Assembly (NCBI GenBank): GCA_039814545.1 | Contig: JBCCBB010000065.1 | Location: 1 to 16,940 of the forward strand | Reading direction: 5' to 3' | DNA from: CALBPI01 sp039814545 | GTDB taxonomy: Bacteria; Pseudomonadota; Gammaproteobacteria; Steroidobacterales; Woeseiaceae | Length of the DNA: 16,940 bases | Part shown: positions 14,124 through 16,940 of the stretch, piece by piece | Position numbering within the stretch: the stretch's first letter is position 1 | Layout of the letters: each line of letters begins with the position of its first letter | Position numbers and translations under genes: made by a program | Notes under the pieces: generated by a model | Databases searched by the model: none | What the model saw: the letters and a program-made list of their open reading frames with translations, nothing else | Told to the model about the DNA's origin: nothing

Positions 14124-15353
14124 CTAGAGCTTCTTTACGGCCAGCAGTCGCGCGCGTTTGTGATCGGCGCGCACTACGCGAATCTCATGCCGGTTCCACT
14201 CAATGGTGTCGCCCACCTCGGGAATGCGCTCGAGCTCGCGCAGCATCAGGCCACTGATCGTGGACACCTCATCATCGGCCTGCCAGACGATATCGAGCGC
14301 CTGTGAGAGGCGGCGCAGGTCAACACGGCCGCGCACGAACCAGGTGCCGCCCTTGTCGCGGCGGATGTCCGTCACGGGCTTGTCGCTTTCATCGTTGATC
14401 TCGCCCACGATTTCCTCGAGCACATCCTCGAGTGTCGCGATCCCCATGACACTGCCGTACTCATCAACGACGAGCGCGAGGTGGCGGTGACTTTCCTGGA
14501 ACGTGCGCAGCAGGCGCGGCAACGTCATGGTTTCGGGCACGATAAGCGGCTCGTGGGTCACGGCGTCCCAGTCGATATCGCCGTCGGGGTTTTCAAGCAG
14601 CCAGTGCAACAGTCGCTTGGCCAGCACCATGCCGGTGACGTCATTAAGATCACCCGTTGGGGTGAACGGGAACCGGCTGTGCCCGGTTTCCTCCATGAGC
14701 TTGACGGCATCGGCGCGCTTGAGCGCAGGGTGCACGAAAACGACTTCTACGCCCGGCAGCATCACGTCATCCGCATTGAGATCAGCAAGCTGCGTGGCGC
14801 CGACGATGGCGCGCGCCGTCTTGACGCCCACGACCCCTTCGTTGCGACCCAACGCCGCCAGCACGCGAATTTCCTCGGGTGAGGTCACGGGCAGCTCGCG
14901 ATTGCCGCGCAAGGCGCGTGAGAGCTTCTCGCTGACCACGACCAGCGGCTTGAGCAGCATCGTGAGCCAGTTGATGCCGTGCGCCACGGGCTTCGCCAGC
15001 GCGCCCGCGAAGGTGACGCCCATGGTTTTCGGAATGATCTCCGTGAACAGCAGCACGGCCAGTGTGAACAGCAGCGAGAAGATCCAGAGCGTCGAAGGGT
15101 CGAACACGTTCGAGTAGCTGGCCCCGGCAACGGCAGCACCCACGGTGTGGGCCGCGGTGTTGAGGATCAGGATCGCGGCGATGGGCACGTCCATGTTGTC
15201 TTTGAAGCTCTCAAGCAGCGCACCCGCTCTCGACCCCTTCTGTCGCATCACAGCGATTTGCGGGCGCGTCAGTGACAACAGCACGGACTCGAAGATAGAG
15301 CATAGGAATGAGACGACGAGCACGACGGCGACGGCGGCGATGAACAGCAGCAT
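14124..15353 (-). CDS. CNNM/CorB-type transporter (DUF21, CBS pair, CorC/HlyC domain)
   Basis: This 409-residue protein has an N-terminal DUF21 membrane domain (about 1-145; helices near 2-20, 56-77, 88-106 and 125-140, with LLFTEIIPKTMGV at 101-113). A CBS pair follows at about 195-320, ending in the signature LALVVDEYGSVMGIATLEDVLEEIVGEINDE (292-322). A small C-terminal CorC/HlyC transporter-associated domain lies at about 335-405. CorB/CNNM proteins are linked to Mg2+ efflux and to resistance to Co2+; the CBS pair binds Mg-ATP. The older 'hemolysin' label is misleading. The likely ribosome binding site, AAGGA, is 12 bases before the ATG and falls within the hairpin 15358-15398. It lies 51 bases downstream of the multicopper oxidase gene on the same strand and is probably co-transcribed. 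Confidence 0.92.
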   Translation of the reverse strand: MLLFIAAVAVVLVVSFLCSIFESVLLSLTRPQIAVMRQKGSRAGALLESFKDNMDVPIAAILILNTAAHTVGAAVAGASYSNVFDPSTLWIFSLLFTLAVLLFTEIIPKTMGVTFAGALAKPVAHGINWLTMLLKPLVVVSEKLSRALRGNRELPVTSPEEIRVLAALGRNEGVVGVKTARAIVGATQLADLNADDVMLPGVEVVFVHPALKRADAVKLMEETGHSRFPFTPTGDLNDVTGMVLAKRLLHWLLENPDGDIDWDAVTHEPLIVPETMTLPRLLRTFQESHRHLALVVDEYGSVMGIATLEDVLEEIVGEINDESDKPVTDIRRDKGGTWFVRGRVDLRRLSQALDIVWQADDEVSTISGLMLRELERIPEVGDTIEWNRHEIRVVRADHKRARLLAVKKL

Positions 15354-15357
15354 GGCG

Positions 15358-15398
15358 GCGCGGAATCCTTGCGTGGTGGAAACACAAGGATACCGCGC
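15358..15398 (-). promoter_or_regulatory. Strong hairpin covering the CNNM/CorB ribosome binding site
   Basis: Two 14-base arms (15358-15371 and 15385-15398) are complementary at 13 of 14 positions around a 13-base loop. The hairpin fills most of the 51-base gap between the oxidase stop and the CNNM start. Read on the reverse strand, the downstream arm contains the AAGGA ribosome binding site and ends 4 bases before the ATG. No T-run follows, so it is not a classic terminator. It may limit translation, cause pausing, or serve as a protein-binding site. Confidence 0.6.
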
Positions 15399-15404
15399 CT
15401 GCGG

Positions 15405-16703
15405 TCAGGATCGGCGTGGTGCTCGATCCCCGAGGGTCGGATCGCTGCTCACGCGGGCCGCCGTTGCGCCCGCGGGCGCCTGATACCAGCCAGGATCCGT
15501 GAAGTCCCCGCGCGCCACGTCATCGCGAACTTTAACGACCGTAAACATCCCGCCCATCTCGATATTCCCGTGCGGACCCGCGCCCGTCATCATGGGCAGC
15601 GTGTTCTCCGGCCCGGGCATGTGCCCCATGTCGACGTGGTCCTGGTGCTCGGCCATGCCGCGCTGGCCCATCGCCATGTAGCCGGGCACGAGCGCACGCA
15701 CGCGGGCGTCGAGCCCGGATTGGTCCACACCCACCGCATTGGGCAACCCGTGCCCCATGGCGTTCATCGTGTGATGCGCCATGTGGCAGTGAAACGCCCA
15801 GTCACCGGGAACGGCCGTGAACTCGATGTCGCGCATCTGACCGACGCCGATGATCTCTGTCGTCTCACGCCGCCACAGCGATCGTGGCCAGCGACCACCG
15901 TCAGACCCCGTGACCTCATACTGCACACCGTGCAAGTGAATGGGGTGATTCCACATCGAGAGATTGCCGATGCGTACACGAACCCGCTCACCGGTTCGCG
16001 CCACGAGCGGCTCGATCGCGGGAAACACCTTGCTGTTCCAGGTCCAGAGATCGAAGTCCTGCATGATCGACGGGTCGGGCCGGTAGCTGCCCGGGTGCAG
16101 CGCCCAGTTGTGCAGCAGGAAGCAGTAGTCACGATCCACGGTTACGGCCTCACCCTCCTTCGGGTGGATGATGAACATCCCCATCATGCCGACCGCCATC
16201 TGCACCATCTCATCGGCATGCGGGTGGTACATGTGCGTCCCGTGCTGGTTTAGCGTGAACTCGTAAGCGAAAGTCTCACCCGGCGCGATCTGCGGTTGGC
16301 TGAGACCACCAACACCGTCCATGCCGCTGGGCAGCTTGATGCCGTGCCAGTGCACCGTCGTGTGCTCAGGCAGTCGATTGGTCACGAGGATCCGGACCCG
16401 GTCGCCTTCGACCGCCTCGATTGTCGGGCCTGGCGTGCTGCCGTTGTAGCCCCAGCATACGGCGCGGCTACCGAGCGCAAACTCATGCTCGACAGGCTCC
16501 GCCACGAGGTGGAACTCCTTAACGCCGTTTTTCATGTCGTAAGGCAGCGTCCAGCCGTTGAGCGTTCGGACGGGCGTAAAGGCAGCGTCACCCGAACGCG
16601 TCGGTCGCTCGTTATCGCTTTGCGCCTGCGCGGGTCGGCTCGAGACTGCGGCGACCAGAGCGCCGGCGCCCGAAAGGCTGAGAAATTCGCGTCGTGACGT
16701 CAT
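15405..16703 (-). CDS. Tat-exported multicopper oxidase
   Basis: This 432-residue copper oxidase has a Tat signal (SRREFLSLSGAGALVAAVSS, probable cleavage after AQA at 27). All four copper-binding motifs are visible: HWHG (118-121), HPH (160-162), HPIHLHG (253-259) and HCHMAHHTMNAM (305-316). Type 1 copper would bind His253, Cys306, His311 and Met316. Multicopper oxidases couple substrate oxidation to reduction of O2 to water in the periplasm; relatives act in Cu(I) detoxification. A Met/His-rich stretch (about 342-386, with DHVDMGHMPGPE) is typical of copper-tolerance oxidases. It is shorter than CopA. Its ATG overlaps the TolC-like stop by 4 bases (ATGA), so both are translated together, which supports a copper or metal export role. 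Confidence 0.92.
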   Translation of the reverse strand: MTSRREFLSLSGAGALVAAVSSRPAQAQSDNERPTRSGDAAFTPVRTLNGWTLPYDMKNGVKEFHLVAEPVEHEFALGSRAVCWGYNGSTPGPTIEAVEGDRVRILVTNRLPEHTTVHWHGIKLPSGMDGVGGLSQPQIAPGETFAYEFTLNQHGTHMYHPHADEMVQMAVGMMGMFIIHPKEGEAVTVDRDYCFLLHNWALHPGSYRPDPSIMQDFDLWTWNSKVFPAIEPLVARTGERVRVRIGNLSMWNHPIHLHGVQYEVTGSDGGRWPRSLWRRETTEIIGVGQMRDIEFTAVPGDWAFHCHMAHHTMNAMGHGLPNAVGVDQSGLDARVRALVPGYMAMGQRGMAEHQDHVDMGHMPGPENTLPMMTGAGPHGNIEMGGMFTVVKVRDDVARGDFTDPGWYQAPAGATAARVSSDPTLGDRAPRRS

Positions 16704-16940
16704 TGTTCTGCTCCGTGGTCGTGATGCTCAGGCATGTCGTGCCGGGCGTTCGGATCGTCGTTGTTTTCGTGATGCGTGGGCATGTCGCGGCCCGAGTGCG
16801 GCGCCATCGGCTGCGCACGCGCTCCGGGGATCGACAACGGGCTGGTCTGCGGCACATCCAGCACATGCCCCGCTGCAGCGGCCAGCTCAACGTGTGCCTG
16901 CCAGTAGGCGCGAATACTCGCCACGTAGTCCTGCCAGCCC
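16700..16940 (-). CDS. TolC-family outer membrane protein, C-terminal part, with a His-rich tail (partial)
   Basis: Only the last 79 residues are in the window; the frame runs open past the right edge. The visible GWQDYVASIRAYWQAHVELAAAAG resembles the final helix of TolC-family efflux proteins. After it comes a Pro-rich linker and a tail rich in His, Asp and Met (HSGRDMPTHHE, then ARHDMPEHHDHGAEQ) that could bind metal ions. The tail would face the periplasm. The gene overlaps the multicopper oxidase start by 4 bases, so it is probably the outer-membrane part of a copper or heavy-metal efflux set with further genes to the right. A GTG at 16922-16924 could be read as a start, but the coherent sequence before it argues against this. 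Confidence 0.75.
   Translation of the reverse strand, partial: GWQDYVASIRAYWQAHVELAAAAGHVLDVPQTSPLSIPGARAQPMAPHSGRDMPTHHENNDDPNARHDMPEHHDHGAEQ

Noticed and set aside
15405..15440. Possible hemolysin or toxin role for the HlyC/CorC-type protein next door
   Set aside because: The DUF21-CBS-CorC layout is that of a cation transporter. The 'hemolysin' name in databases is historical and nothing here supports a toxin.
15369..16253. Forward open frame of 294 codons antisense to the multicopper oxidase
   Set aside because: The opposite strand carries all the copper motifs of a multicopper oxidase. The forward frame is a His/Arg-rich mirror of that gene.

Overview
This window is a GC-rich (by eye roughly 60-65%), gene-dense stretch of an ordinary-looking chromosome, most likely from a gammaproteobacterium. 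The main pointers are a nhaA-nhaR operon, a YgdQ-type TerC protein, a DUF4404 protein, TolC/HlyD-type envelope proteins and a Tat-exported multicopper oxidase. The genus cannot be fixed from sequence alone. I see no rRNA, tRNA, IS element, phage gene or CRISPR array, and no gene-free stretch above 300 bases.

Layout. (1) 112-4349, forward: a tightly coupled three-gene envelope operon encoding an ABC-type membrane protein, an HlyD-like adaptor and a TolC-like outer membrane channel. The ABC protein keeps its transmembrane region and the outline of its nucleotide-binding domain, but every catalytic motif is replaced. (2) 4346-4693, reverse: an HPF/RaiA-like ribosome-associated protein that overlaps the TolC stop codon. 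(3) 4891-7028, forward: the Na+/H+ antiporter nhaA and its LysR-type regulator nhaR. (4) 7155-8423, forward: an exported serine hydrolase of the beta-lactamase fold with a well-formed promoter and a candidate operator. (5) 8437-8694, reverse: DUF4404. (6) 8822-9568, forward: a TerC/YgdQ membrane protein. (7) 9556-10773, reverse: an MFS transporter. (8) 10882-12789, forward: an M1 (leukotriene A4 hydrolase-like) aminopeptidase lipoprotein, followed by a textbook terminator at 12863-12894. (9) 12968-14123, forward: an SPFH/band-7 membrane protein and a previously unlisted 54-residue ribbon-helix-helix protein, preceded by a perfect 20-bp palindrome that overlaps the promoter. (10) 14124-16940, reverse: a partial TolC-like protein with a His-rich tail, a Tat-dependent multicopper oxidase, and a CNNM/CorB-type CBS-domain transporter whose ribosome binding site lies in a strong hairpin.

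How the genes may work together. The two ends of the window carry envelope export systems: the ABC-HlyD-TolC set at the left and a copper/metal-handling set at the right. The middle holds ion homeostasis (NhaA, TerC), peptide and ester hydrolysis, and ribosome hibernation. Most convergent neighbours overlap or abut, which leaves no room for dedicated terminators.

The two points most worth following are the catalytically dead ABC domain in an otherwise complete tripartite export operon, and the SPFH plus tiny RHH gene pair with its palindromic operator, which looks like a self-contained autoregulated unit.
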